Of a DNA stretch of 64,000 nucleotides, positions 17,688-25,110 are shown piece after piece. The notes beneath the pieces are model-generated. The model was not told the DNA's origin, did not search any database, and saw nothing but the letters and a program-made list of their open reading frames with translations. The number at the start of each line of letters is the position of its first letter. Position 1 is the first letter of the stretch. This DNA is from Microcoleus sp. CAWBG506. Lineage in GTDB: Bacteria; Cyanobacteriota; Cyanobacteriia; Cyanobacteriales; Microcoleaceae. Location of the stretch: the NCBI GenBank assembly GCA_020883125.1, contig JAHREW010000010.1:30580-94579 (forward strand), given 5' to 3'. Made by a program: the position numbers and the translations under genes.

Positions 17688-19541
17688 ATGATCGTTAGCC
17701 CTAAAAAGGAAACTGCTCAAGTCAAAGTAGAAGACACCAAGACGGCAGATACCCAGATTGCAGATACCAAAACCGCTCAAAAGCAGTCCCCCAAAAAACC
17801 CGCGCCCAAATCGAAACGGTGGGCGATCGGGCTGCTGGCCGCAGGGTTGATAGCTGTACCGACCACCATCTATATAGTAAAGAGTAAATCCCAGCCCAAA
17901 GTAGATCCGATCGCCACCCTGACAGTGCCTGTGGAATCCCAAAACCTCACCGTGCGGATCACATCTAGCGGCACGGTGCAGCCAGTACAGCGCGTGAATC
18001 TCAGCCCGAAAGGCTCCGGGCGGATTGCAGAATTATTTGTCGAACAGGGCGATCGCGTCGAAGCAGGACAAATTATTGCCCGCATGGAAAGTCGCGACAT
18101 CGAAGCCCAACTCCAACAAGCCAAAGCCAGGGAAACTAGCATTCGAGCCAAACTTGCCAAAATCGAGGCCGGGAATCGTTCGGAAGACATCGCCAGTGCC
18201 CAAGCCCGCTTAGATCAAGCCGAAGCCAGTCTCGCTCAACTCCAAGCCGGCAGTCGGGTGGAAGAAGTCGCCGGAGCCAGAGCCCGCTTGCAACAAAGTC
18301 AAGCCGGCTTGCAGCAACTACGAGCCGGTAATCGAGTCGAAGAAGTCAGCCAAGGGCGAGCGAGATTAGCCCAAGCTCAAGCTCGTTTAGCAGACGCTCA
18401 AACTGGTAGTTTAAAACAAGAAATTGCCCAAGCACAAACCCAAATTGAATCCAGTAAAGCCCAAGCCGAACTAACAGCTCAACGTGTCGAACGCAATCGA
18501 CCATTAGTCAAAGAAGGTGCTCTGGCTAAAGATAAATTGGATGAATTAATTAAAGAAAATCGTACAGCCCAAGCTAAATTAACCGAATCCGAAATACGCC
18601 TGCAACAACTGCAAGAAAATCGACTGTCCCAAATCCAACAACTGCAAGCTGCTGTTGAAGTCGAGCAGCAAGGATTAAACCAATTGAAAAACGGGACGCG
18701 ATCGGAAGCCATAGCCAAAGCCGAAGCAGAAGTTGCCGAAGCCAAAAGCAAATTAACACAATTAGAAAACGGCAATCGTCCAGAAGAAATAGCCAAAGCC
18801 CAAGCAGCAGTTGCCGAAGCAAAAAGCCAATTAGCAGTACAAGTAAACGGCTCTCGCCCAGAAGAAGTAGCACAAGCTAAAGCTGACTTAGCAGAAGCTC
18901 AAGCTCAAGTCCGTTATCAAGAAGTGCAGTTAGAAGACACCAAAGTTCGCGCTCCCTTTGCAGGAATAATTACCCAAAGGTACGCCATCCAAGGATCTTT
19001 TGTGACTCCAGCAACTTCGGCATCTGAAGCTACTTCGGCAACTTCAACATCGATTGTGGCTTTAGCAAGAGATGTGGAAGTCTTAGCGAAAGTCCCGGAA
19101 GCCGATATTAGTCAAATTAAACCGGGTCAAGTAGTGGAAATAGTTGCCGATGCTTATCCAGATAAAGTGTTTAAAGGCCGCGTTAAATTAATTGCCCCTG
19201 AAGCTGTCAAAGAACGGGATGTGACATTATTTCAAGTCCGAGTAGCCATAGATACGGGCAAAGATTTGTTGCAGTCGGGGATGAATGTAGATTTGAGATT
19301 TGTGGGTCAAAAGCTGAGCAATGCTTTAGTTGTGCCGACGGTGGCAATTGTGACTAATAAAGGTCAAACAGGTGTGTTGATTCCAGATGAGAAACAGCAG
19401 CCGAAGTTTCACCCAGTCACTATTGGTTCAACCATAGGTAATAAGATTCAGATTTTGGAGGGTGCGAAGGCTGGCGATCGGGTGTTCACAGAACTTCCTC
19501 AAGGTAAGAAGTTGGAGGATATTATCAAGAATCAGAAATAG
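17688..19541 (+). CDS. HlyD/MacA-family periplasmic adaptor with a very long coiled-coil hairpin
   Basis: 617 aa. A short cytosolic N-terminus rich in Lys/Thr, a membrane anchor at ~46-66, then a barrel-sandwich lipoyl half (VNLSPKGSGRIAELFVEQGDRVEAGQIIARM), a ~270-residue alpha-helical hairpin, the second lipoyl half (VRAPFAGIITQRYAIQGSFV) and a membrane-proximal beta domain. The hairpin contains repeated units of the form G-x-R-x-E-E-(I/V)-x-x-A-x-A. Such proteins link an inner-membrane ABC exporter to an outer-membrane channel. The two MacB-type permeases follow ~0.9 kb downstream across a repeat array. The stop codon TAG runs directly into the heptamer array. Confidence 0.88.
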   Translation: MIVSPKKETAQVKVEDTKTADTQIADTKTAQKQSPKKPAPKSKRWAIGLLAAGLIAVPTTIYIVKSKSQPKVDPIATLTVPVESQNLTVRITSSGTVQPVQRVNLSPKGSGRIAELFVEQGDRVEAGQIIARMESRDIEAQLQQAKARETSIRAKLAKIEAGNRSEDIASAQARLDQAEASLAQLQAGSRVEEVAGARARLQQSQAGLQQLRAGNRVEEVSQGRARLAQAQARLADAQTGSLKQEIAQAQTQIESSKAQAELTAQRVERNRPLVKEGALAKDKLDELIKENRTAQAKLTESEIRLQQLQENRLSQIQQLQAAVEVEQQGLNQLKNGTRSEAIAKAEAEVAEAKSKLTQLENGNRPEEIAKAQAAVAEAKSQLAVQVNGSRPEEVAQAKADLAEAQAQVRYQEVQLEDTKVRAPFAGIITQRYAIQGSFVTPATSASEATSATSTSIVALARDVEVLAKVPEADISQIKPGQVVEIVADAYPDKVFKGRVKLIAPEAVKERDVTLFQVRVAIDTGKDLLQSGMNVDLRFVGQKLSNALVVPTVAIVTNKGQTGVLIPDEKQQPKFHPVTIGSTIGNKIQILEGAKAGDRVFTELPQGKKLEDIIKNQK

Positions 19542-19912
19542 TCATTAGTCATTAGTTATTGGTCATTAGTCATTAGTTATTAGTCATTAGTTATTGGTCA
19601 TTAGTTATTGGTCATTAGTCATTAGTCATTAGTCATTGGTCATTAGTTATTAGTTATTGGTTATTGGTCATTAGTCATTAGTTATTGGTCATTAGTTATT
19701 AGTCATTAGTCATTAGTTATTAGTCATTAGTTATTGGTCATTAGTTATTAGTCATTAGTCATTAGTCATTAGTTATTAGTCATTAGTCATTAGTTATTAG
19801 TCATTAGTTATTAGTCATTAGTTATTGGTCATTAGTTATTAGTTATTGGTCATTAGTTATTAGTTATTGGTTATTGGTCATTAGTCATTAGTTATTAGTC
19901 ATTAGTCATTAG
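19542..19912 (+). repeat. Heptamer tandem array, left arm (53 units)
   Basis: Fifty-three uninterrupted 7-bp units of the form T-(C/T)-A-T-T-(A/G)-G. Only three of the four possible forms are common: TCATTAG, TTATTAG and TTATTGG; TCATTGG occurs once. It resembles the heptameric short tandem repeats described in filamentous cyanobacteria (the TTGGTCA-type family). Confidence 0.95.
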
Positions 19913-20013
19913 CTGTGGCAGGGCGGGTTTACAAATATCCTGGATTTAAAGCATAGATACGGGTGAACCCGCCCTACAGAATTTACGTTTATTGACGCGG
20001 ACATGATATGACG
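19913..20013. repeat. REP-like hairpin at the centre of the inverted arrays
   Basis: Between the two heptamer arms lies ~100 bp of unique sequence with an inverted repeat AGGGCGGGTTTAC...GTGAACCCGCCCT (about 19919-19977), the same family as the hairpins around the RAYT gene at 27-857. Confidence 0.8.
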
Positions 20014-20420
20014 AATGACTAATGACCAATAACTAATGACTAATGACCAATAACCAATAACTAATAACTAATGACCAATAACTAATAACTAATGACCAAT
20101 AACTAATGACTAATAACTAATGACTAATGACCAATAACTAATGACTAATAACTAATGACTAATAACTAATGACTAATAACTAATGACCAATAACTAATGA
20201 CTAATGACCAATAACTAATGACTAATAACTAATGACCAATAACTAATGACTAATGACCAATAACTAATGACTAATGACCAATAACTAATGACTAATAACT
20301 AATGACTAATGACCAATAACTAATGACTAATAACTAATAACTAATGACTAATAACTAATAACTAATGACTAATAACTAATGACTAATAACTAATGACTAA
20401 TGACTAATAACTAATGACTA
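20014..20420 (-). repeat. Heptamer tandem array, right arm (inverted, ~58 units)
   Basis: About 58 units of C-(C/T)-A-A-T-(A/G)-A, the reverse complement of the left-arm units. Reading outward from the centre, the first 16 units of both arms follow the same order with only one clear substitution and one variant unit at the innermost position; further out the orders diverge. The array stops six bases before the permease ATG. Confidence 0.95.
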
Positions 20421-20426
20421 AAAACT

Positions 20427-21644
20427 ATGGATATTGTTGAAAGCATCAAAATGGCCGTCACAACTTTGACGGCAAACAAACTTCGCAGTAGCTTGACGAT
20501 GTTAGGAATTATCATCGGTAATGCTTCCGTAATTTCTATGATTGGCATTGGCGAAGGAGCTCAAACCTTTATCGAGGGACAAGTTAACTCTCTGGGTTCA
20601 AACTTGCTATTTATTATTCCCGGAAGTCCCGAAGCACAAAGTCGCCCCGTGATTCCACCTCAGACTTTGGTGTTGGAAGATTCAGAGGCGATCGCCTCTC
20701 AAGTTCCTTCTGTCGAAGAAGTTGCACCAACTCTCAATGATAGTCAACTCGTTACCTATCGTAACAAAAATGTTTCGTCTTCTGTGGTAGGAACTACTCC
20801 AGAGTTTCTGACAGTTAGAAGTTTTGATATTGCCCAAGGTCGTTTTTTAAATAAACTAGATTTAGCCAGACAAGAAAATGTAGTAGCTTTAGGTTCCGAA
20901 GCCGCGGAACAATTGTTTGGTAATACACCGCCAATTGGTCAATATATCCGCATCAAAAATTCGACTTTTCAAGTGATTGGAGTGATGCAGGCTAAGGGTT
21001 CTAGCTTTGGTGACAATCAAGATATGAATGTTTATTTGCCGCTGACAACAATGGCCAATCGGATCGTGGGTAGAAGTTCTCCCTACGGTACAAAAGTCAC
21101 ATTTATTTCGGTTTCTATCAAAGATGAAAATATGATGCAAGCTGCGCAATTTCAAATAGAAAACCTGCTCAGATTGCGTCATAAAATTACTAAAGAGGAT
21201 GATTTTACAGTCCGAAATCAGAAAGATTTGATGAATACTTTGGGTAGTATTACAGCGGCTTTAACGTTGATGTTGGCTTTTGTGGCGGCCATTTCGCTGT
21301 TGGTCGGTGGGATTGGGATTATGAATATTATGCTGGTTTCTGTGACTGAGCGCACTAAGGAAATTGGACTCAGAAAGGCGATCGGAGCATCGGAGCAAGA
21401 TATCTTAATTCAGTTTATGATTGAATCGGTGATTTTATCGGCAGCCGGTGGGGCGATCGGCACTGGATTTGGTATTGGTGGCGTGCTTTTGGTATCTGCT
21501 TTTACTCCTTTGCAAGCTAGTGTTTCTCCAGTGGCGATCGCCCTTGCAGTCGGTGTTTCCGGTAGCATTGGTTTATTTTTCGGCATCGTACCAGCGAAAC
21601 AAGCTGCAAAACTAGACCCAATTGTTGCACTCAGAAGTGCTTAA
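20427..21644 (+). CDS. MacB/DevC-type ABC permease (first copy)
   Basis: 405 aa. An N-terminal membrane helix (TLTANKLRSSLTMLGIIIGNASVISMIG), a large periplasmic MacB_PCD domain (~55-270) and three C-terminal FtsX-type helices ending KLDPIVALRSA. This is the mechanotransmission type of ABC exporter, which drives a periplasmic adaptor and TolC rather than moving substrate through its own membrane part. It has no fused ATPase. The neighbour downstream is a close paralogue. No Shine-Dalgarno is visible: the heptamer array ends just before the start, so translation may depend on unusual signals. Confidence 0.9.
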   Translation: MDIVESIKMAVTTLTANKLRSSLTMLGIIIGNASVISMIGIGEGAQTFIEGQVNSLGSNLLFIIPGSPEAQSRPVIPPQTLVLEDSEAIASQVPSVEEVAPTLNDSQLVTYRNKNVSSSVVGTTPEFLTVRSFDIAQGRFLNKLDLARQENVVALGSEAAEQLFGNTPPIGQYIRIKNSTFQVIGVMQAKGSSFGDNQDMNVYLPLTTMANRIVGRSSPYGTKVTFISVSIKDENMMQAAQFQIENLLRLRHKITKEDDFTVRNQKDLMNTLGSITAALTLMLAFVAAISLLVGGIGIMNIMLVSVTERTKEIGLRKAIGASEQDILIQFMIESVILSAAGGAIGTGFGIGGVLLVSAFTPLQASVSPVAIALAVGVSGSIGLFFGIVPAKQAAKLDPIVALRSA

Positions 21645-21713
21645 GAAATCAGTTGACAGTTGACTGTTCGCTGTAGTAAAAATCACCAATTACCAATTCC
21701 CCATTCCCCAATT

Positions 21714-22934
21714 ATGAATTTTATTGAAAGCGTCAAAATGGCCGGTCAAACCCTGCTAGCAAATAAAACCCGCAGCAGTTTAACCATGATTGGGATGATT
21801 GTGGGTAACGCCTCAGTAATTGCGATGATTGGAGTTGGAGAAGGAGCCCAAAAATATGTCGCAGGACAAGTTCAATCCCTCGGTACCAACGTATTAATCG
21901 TGAGGCCGGGAGTACCCAATGCTAGGCGTAATGCAATTAGCAATGCACCTCAGACGCTGATAGTAGAAGATGCTCATGCGATCGCCTCTCAAGTCCCCTC
22001 CGTTCAAGGCGTTTCCGCAGAACTTAACAGTTCCGAAATAGTTCGCTACAGCAATAAAAATGTTTCTTCTTTAATTTTTGGCACAATTCCCGAATTTCTG
22101 CAAGTCCGAAGCTTTGAAATGGCAAAGGGGCGGTTTTTAACAGATATTGATGTCAAAGAAAATAACCAAGTTGTGGTTCTTGGTTCAGAATTAGCAGAGA
22201 AACTCTTTGGTAATACTAATCCTCTCGACCAACAAGTGCGGATTAAAAATGTCAGTATGAAAATAATTGGAGTATTAGCACCAAAAGGCACATCTTTTGG
22301 TACTAATTATGACAATTCTGCCGTAGTACCGATCGCCACAATGGCAAACCGCATTGTCGGGCGAAAATCTCCCTACGGTTTAGCTGTGACATCTATATAT
22401 ATTTCTATTAAAGATGAAGCGAAAATGGATGCAGCTCAATTTCAGGTAGAAAACCTGCTGAGATTGCGACATAAAACTACCATAGAAGATGATTTTACTG
22501 TCAGAAATCAGAAAGATTTAATGGCAAGAATGGGGGCAATTTCTGGGGCTTTGACAATTATGTTAACTGCCGTTGCTAGCATTTCTTTGTTAGTAGGTGG
22601 GATTGGGATTATGAACATTATGCTGGTGTCTGTCAGTGAACGTACTCAGGAAATTGGGCTCAGAAAGGCGATCGGAGCATCCCAACAAGATATCTTATTT
22701 CAATTTATTGTCGAAGCTGTAATTTTATCCGCCGCCGGAGGCTTAGTCGGCACTTGTGTCGGTGTCAGCGGCATTTTACTCATCGGTAATTTCACTCCCC
22801 TACAAGCTGGAATATCCCCCGTGGCGATCGCCCTTGCAGTCAGCGTCTCCGGTGCTGTCGGCCTCTTCTTCGGAGTTGTCCCAGCCCGCCGGGCCGCCAA
22901 ACTAGACCCCATCGCCGCCTTGAGAAGCGCTTAA
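21714..22934 (+). CDS. MacB/DevC-type ABC permease (second copy)
   Basis: 406 aa from the ATG at 21714; upstream in-frame codons only translate an ACCAATTACCAATTCCCC repeat. Same architecture as the preceding gene and clearly its duplicate (LTANK/LLANK, LGIIIGNASVI/IGMIVGNASVI, ENLLRLRHK-T-x-E-DDFTVRNQKDLM in both). The pair may form a heterodimer, an inference from tandem duplication. No ATPase gene follows; a MacB-type ATPase sits at 51681-52445. Confidence 0.9.
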   Translation: MNFIESVKMAGQTLLANKTRSSLTMIGMIVGNASVIAMIGVGEGAQKYVAGQVQSLGTNVLIVRPGVPNARRNAISNAPQTLIVEDAHAIASQVPSVQGVSAELNSSEIVRYSNKNVSSLIFGTIPEFLQVRSFEMAKGRFLTDIDVKENNQVVVLGSELAEKLFGNTNPLDQQVRIKNVSMKIIGVLAPKGTSFGTNYDNSAVVPIATMANRIVGRKSPYGLAVTSIYISIKDEAKMDAAQFQVENLLRLRHKTTIEDDFTVRNQKDLMARMGAISGALTIMLTAVASISLLVGGIGIMNIMLVSVSERTQEIGLRKAIGASQQDILFQFIVEAVILSAAGGLVGTCVGVSGILLIGNFTPLQAGISPVAIALAVSVSGAVGLFFGVVPARRAAKLDPIAALRSA

Positions 22935-23266
22935 TAAATATTTAATTACTTAGTGACATAATTGACTACTTTAATGCTTCCCAAAAATATTTATATCTAA
23001 ATATTAAAAAAAGTGTTTAATTGTAAATATTGAACAAAAATAGCAGAAACTGAGGAAATTGTGAATACAGTATTACTACGCTCCCTCATGCCTCAAAACT
23101 TCATAAAAAATCCCTTAAATAGTAAAGATTCCATAAAGTTCTCATGGCTGTGTTACTTACCTTGAATACAATATCGTAAGCTGAAACCAGCAACAAACAA
23201 ACCTAGGCATCTACTAAAGACAATAACTATCTTGGCGATGTAATAACAATATCCAATAACATAGAT
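22935..23266. other. AT-rich intergenic region before the haloperoxidase gene
   Basis: 332 bp, strongly AT-rich, without repeats or frames I recognise. It must hold the promoter of the haloperoxidase gene, whose ATG has no clear Shine-Dalgarno. Confidence 0.6.
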
Positions 23267-24997
23267 ATGGCATCTCTCACTGGAACTCCAAAATTTGACT
23301 ATCTCGAAGGAACATCCGCATCAGATACAATTAGTGCCTCCGATGGCAACGACATAATTTATGCCAATAGTGGAGACGACTTTCTCCAAGGGGATGGAGG
23401 CAAAGACAAAATCTGTGGCGACCAAGGAAACGATAGCATTTTTGGCGGTGCAGACGATGATATCCTCTGGGGAGGCAAAGGCAGCGACCTACTTTTTGGC
23501 AACTCCGGCAACGATATCATTTACGGTGGCGCAGGCAGCGATACCTTCACCGGTGGGGAGGGCGATGATATATTTGCCATTGCCAAAGGCAGTGGAGGCA
23601 CAACCTTAGCCACAGCAGATTACATCAGCGATTTCGGCAACGGGAATGACAAAATTCGATTGCTAAACGGCCTCACCTTTGAAGATTTAAACATCCAGCA
23701 AGGCGCGGGTGCTAACAGCAACAGCACCGTAATCCAAGACAAACTTACCGGAGAGTATTTAGCAGTATTGCCAGGAGTCAACAGTAGCACCATCAACCCC
23801 AACAACTTCACAACTCACATATCAGGAAACGCTGTCACAGACTGGAATACCACTCTCCTCGATGCCGTGCGGACAGCCAGCACAGCACCTCCCTTAGCCT
23901 CCCGGAACATGGCAATGGTTCACGCAGCCATTTACGACGCTGTTAACTCCATCAGTAAAAAATATAGCCCTTACCGCGTGCAAATAGATGCACCAGCGGG
24001 CGCATCAGAAGAAGCCGCCACGGCCGCGGCCGCCCACCGCGTCTTAGTCAGCCTTTATCCAGCCCAAGCTGTCAAATTCAATGAAGCCTACGCATCGTCT
24101 CTAGCCAAAATCCCCGATGGCAAATCCAAAGACGACGGCATCGCCCTGGGAGAAAATGTTGCCGACAACATGATTAGTTGGCGGAGTACAGACGGTGCAA
24201 CCAAAGTAGTGCCATACACCCCCACCACTGACCCCGGAACTTGGGTTCCGACTCCGCCCGCTTTGGCTTCTGGCTTACTGCCACAGTGGCCAGGGGTTAC
24301 TCCCTTTGCGATGACTAGCGGTTCCCAATTCCGTCCTGCCGGCCCTCCCGCCCTCGACAGCGCCAAGTACGCAGAGGAAGTGAACTACGTCAAAGAAATC
24401 GGCAAAATTGACAGTCTCACGCGGACGCCCGACCAGACAGTGATTGCTAAATTTTGGGCCAACGGTGCAGGTACTTTTACCCCTCCTGGCCACTGGAACC
24501 AAATCGCCCAAGACGCATCGGCGCTGACGGGTAACTCCCTGGAAGATACCGCCCGCTTGTTCGCCCTGCTAAATATTGCCGAAGCCGATGCAGCTATTAG
24601 TTCGTGGGATGCCAAGTACCAGTACAACCTGTGGCGTCCCATCACAGCCATCCGCCAAGCTGATACGGACAACAACCCCAGCACGACAGCCGACCCCCAG
24701 TGGACTCCGCTGCTGGTAACTCCGCCCTTCCCTGAGTACACGTCGGGTCACAGTACCTTTAGCGGTGCGGCAGAACCTGTCATGAACTCTGTATTTGGTT
24801 CGGATTTTGGGTTTGCGGACAAGGGAGATAAAACTGTTAACACTTTGCGAAGTTTTGACAACTTTGCCCAAGCTGCTGATGAATCGGGTATGAGTCGCCT
24901 TTACGGAGGCATCCATTTCATGAGTGCTAACGTGGATGGTTTAAGTTCTGGCAGAAATGTTGGCAATTATGTTGTTCAAAATTTCTTAAAGGCTTAG
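23267..24997 (+). CDS. RTX-repeat vanadium-dependent haloperoxidase
   Basis: 576 aa. Residues 28-100 hold five to six Gly/Asp-rich nonapeptides (GNDxxxGG type), the calcium-binding beta-roll found on proteins secreted by type I systems. Residues 190-576 are a vanadium haloperoxidase of the PAP2 superfamily: K450-x6-R457-P (KYQYNLWRP), SGH at 493-495 (YTSGHSTFSGA) and R544...H550 (SRLYGGIHFMSAN) match the vanadate-binding and catalytic residues. It should oxidise halide with H2O2, or act as a related phosphatase; halide preference cannot be read. No signal peptide, so release by type I secretion is likely. Confidence 0.88.
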   Translation: MASLTGTPKFDYLEGTSASDTISASDGNDIIYANSGDDFLQGDGGKDKICGDQGNDSIFGGADDDILWGGKGSDLLFGNSGNDIIYGGAGSDTFTGGEGDDIFAIAKGSGGTTLATADYISDFGNGNDKIRLLNGLTFEDLNIQQGAGANSNSTVIQDKLTGEYLAVLPGVNSSTINPNNFTTHISGNAVTDWNTTLLDAVRTASTAPPLASRNMAMVHAAIYDAVNSISKKYSPYRVQIDAPAGASEEAATAAAAHRVLVSLYPAQAVKFNEAYASSLAKIPDGKSKDDGIALGENVADNMISWRSTDGATKVVPYTPTTDPGTWVPTPPALASGLLPQWPGVTPFAMTSGSQFRPAGPPALDSAKYAEEVNYVKEIGKIDSLTRTPDQTVIAKFWANGAGTFTPPGHWNQIAQDASALTGNSLEDTARLFALLNIAEADAAISSWDAKYQYNLWRPITAIRQADTDNNPSTTADPQWTPLLVTPPFPEYTSGHSTFSGAAEPVMNSVFGSDFGFADKGDKTVNTLRSFDNFAQAADESGMSRLYGGIHFMSANVDGLSSGRNVGNYVVQNFLKA

Positions 24998-25009
24998 GAA
25001 AGGTTTTTT

Positions 25010-25079
25010 GTGGGGTGGGGGCGGGTTTGCGAGATTGTTTGTTTTGGGCAATTATTGTTGGTGGAACCCGCCCCTACAG
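25010..25079. repeat. REP-like hairpin after the haloperoxidase gene
   Basis: TGTGGGGTGGGGGCGGGTTT and GAACCCGCCCCTACAGA form an imperfect hairpin between two convergent genes. It may double as a terminator. Same family as 27-68 and 19913-20013. Confidence 0.75.
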
Positions 25080-25110
25080 AATGTATGAATTTTTACATTT
25101 TTCTTTCCGT

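Noticed and set aside
17870-18873. Long open frames on the strand opposite the adaptor gene
   Set aside because: They are Ser/Arg/Leu-rich mirror frames of the repetitive coiled-coil coding sequence, with no start signals.
19542-20420. Possible CRISPR array in the repeat-rich stretch
   Set aside because: Units are seven bases, contiguous and without spacers; no cas genes are near.
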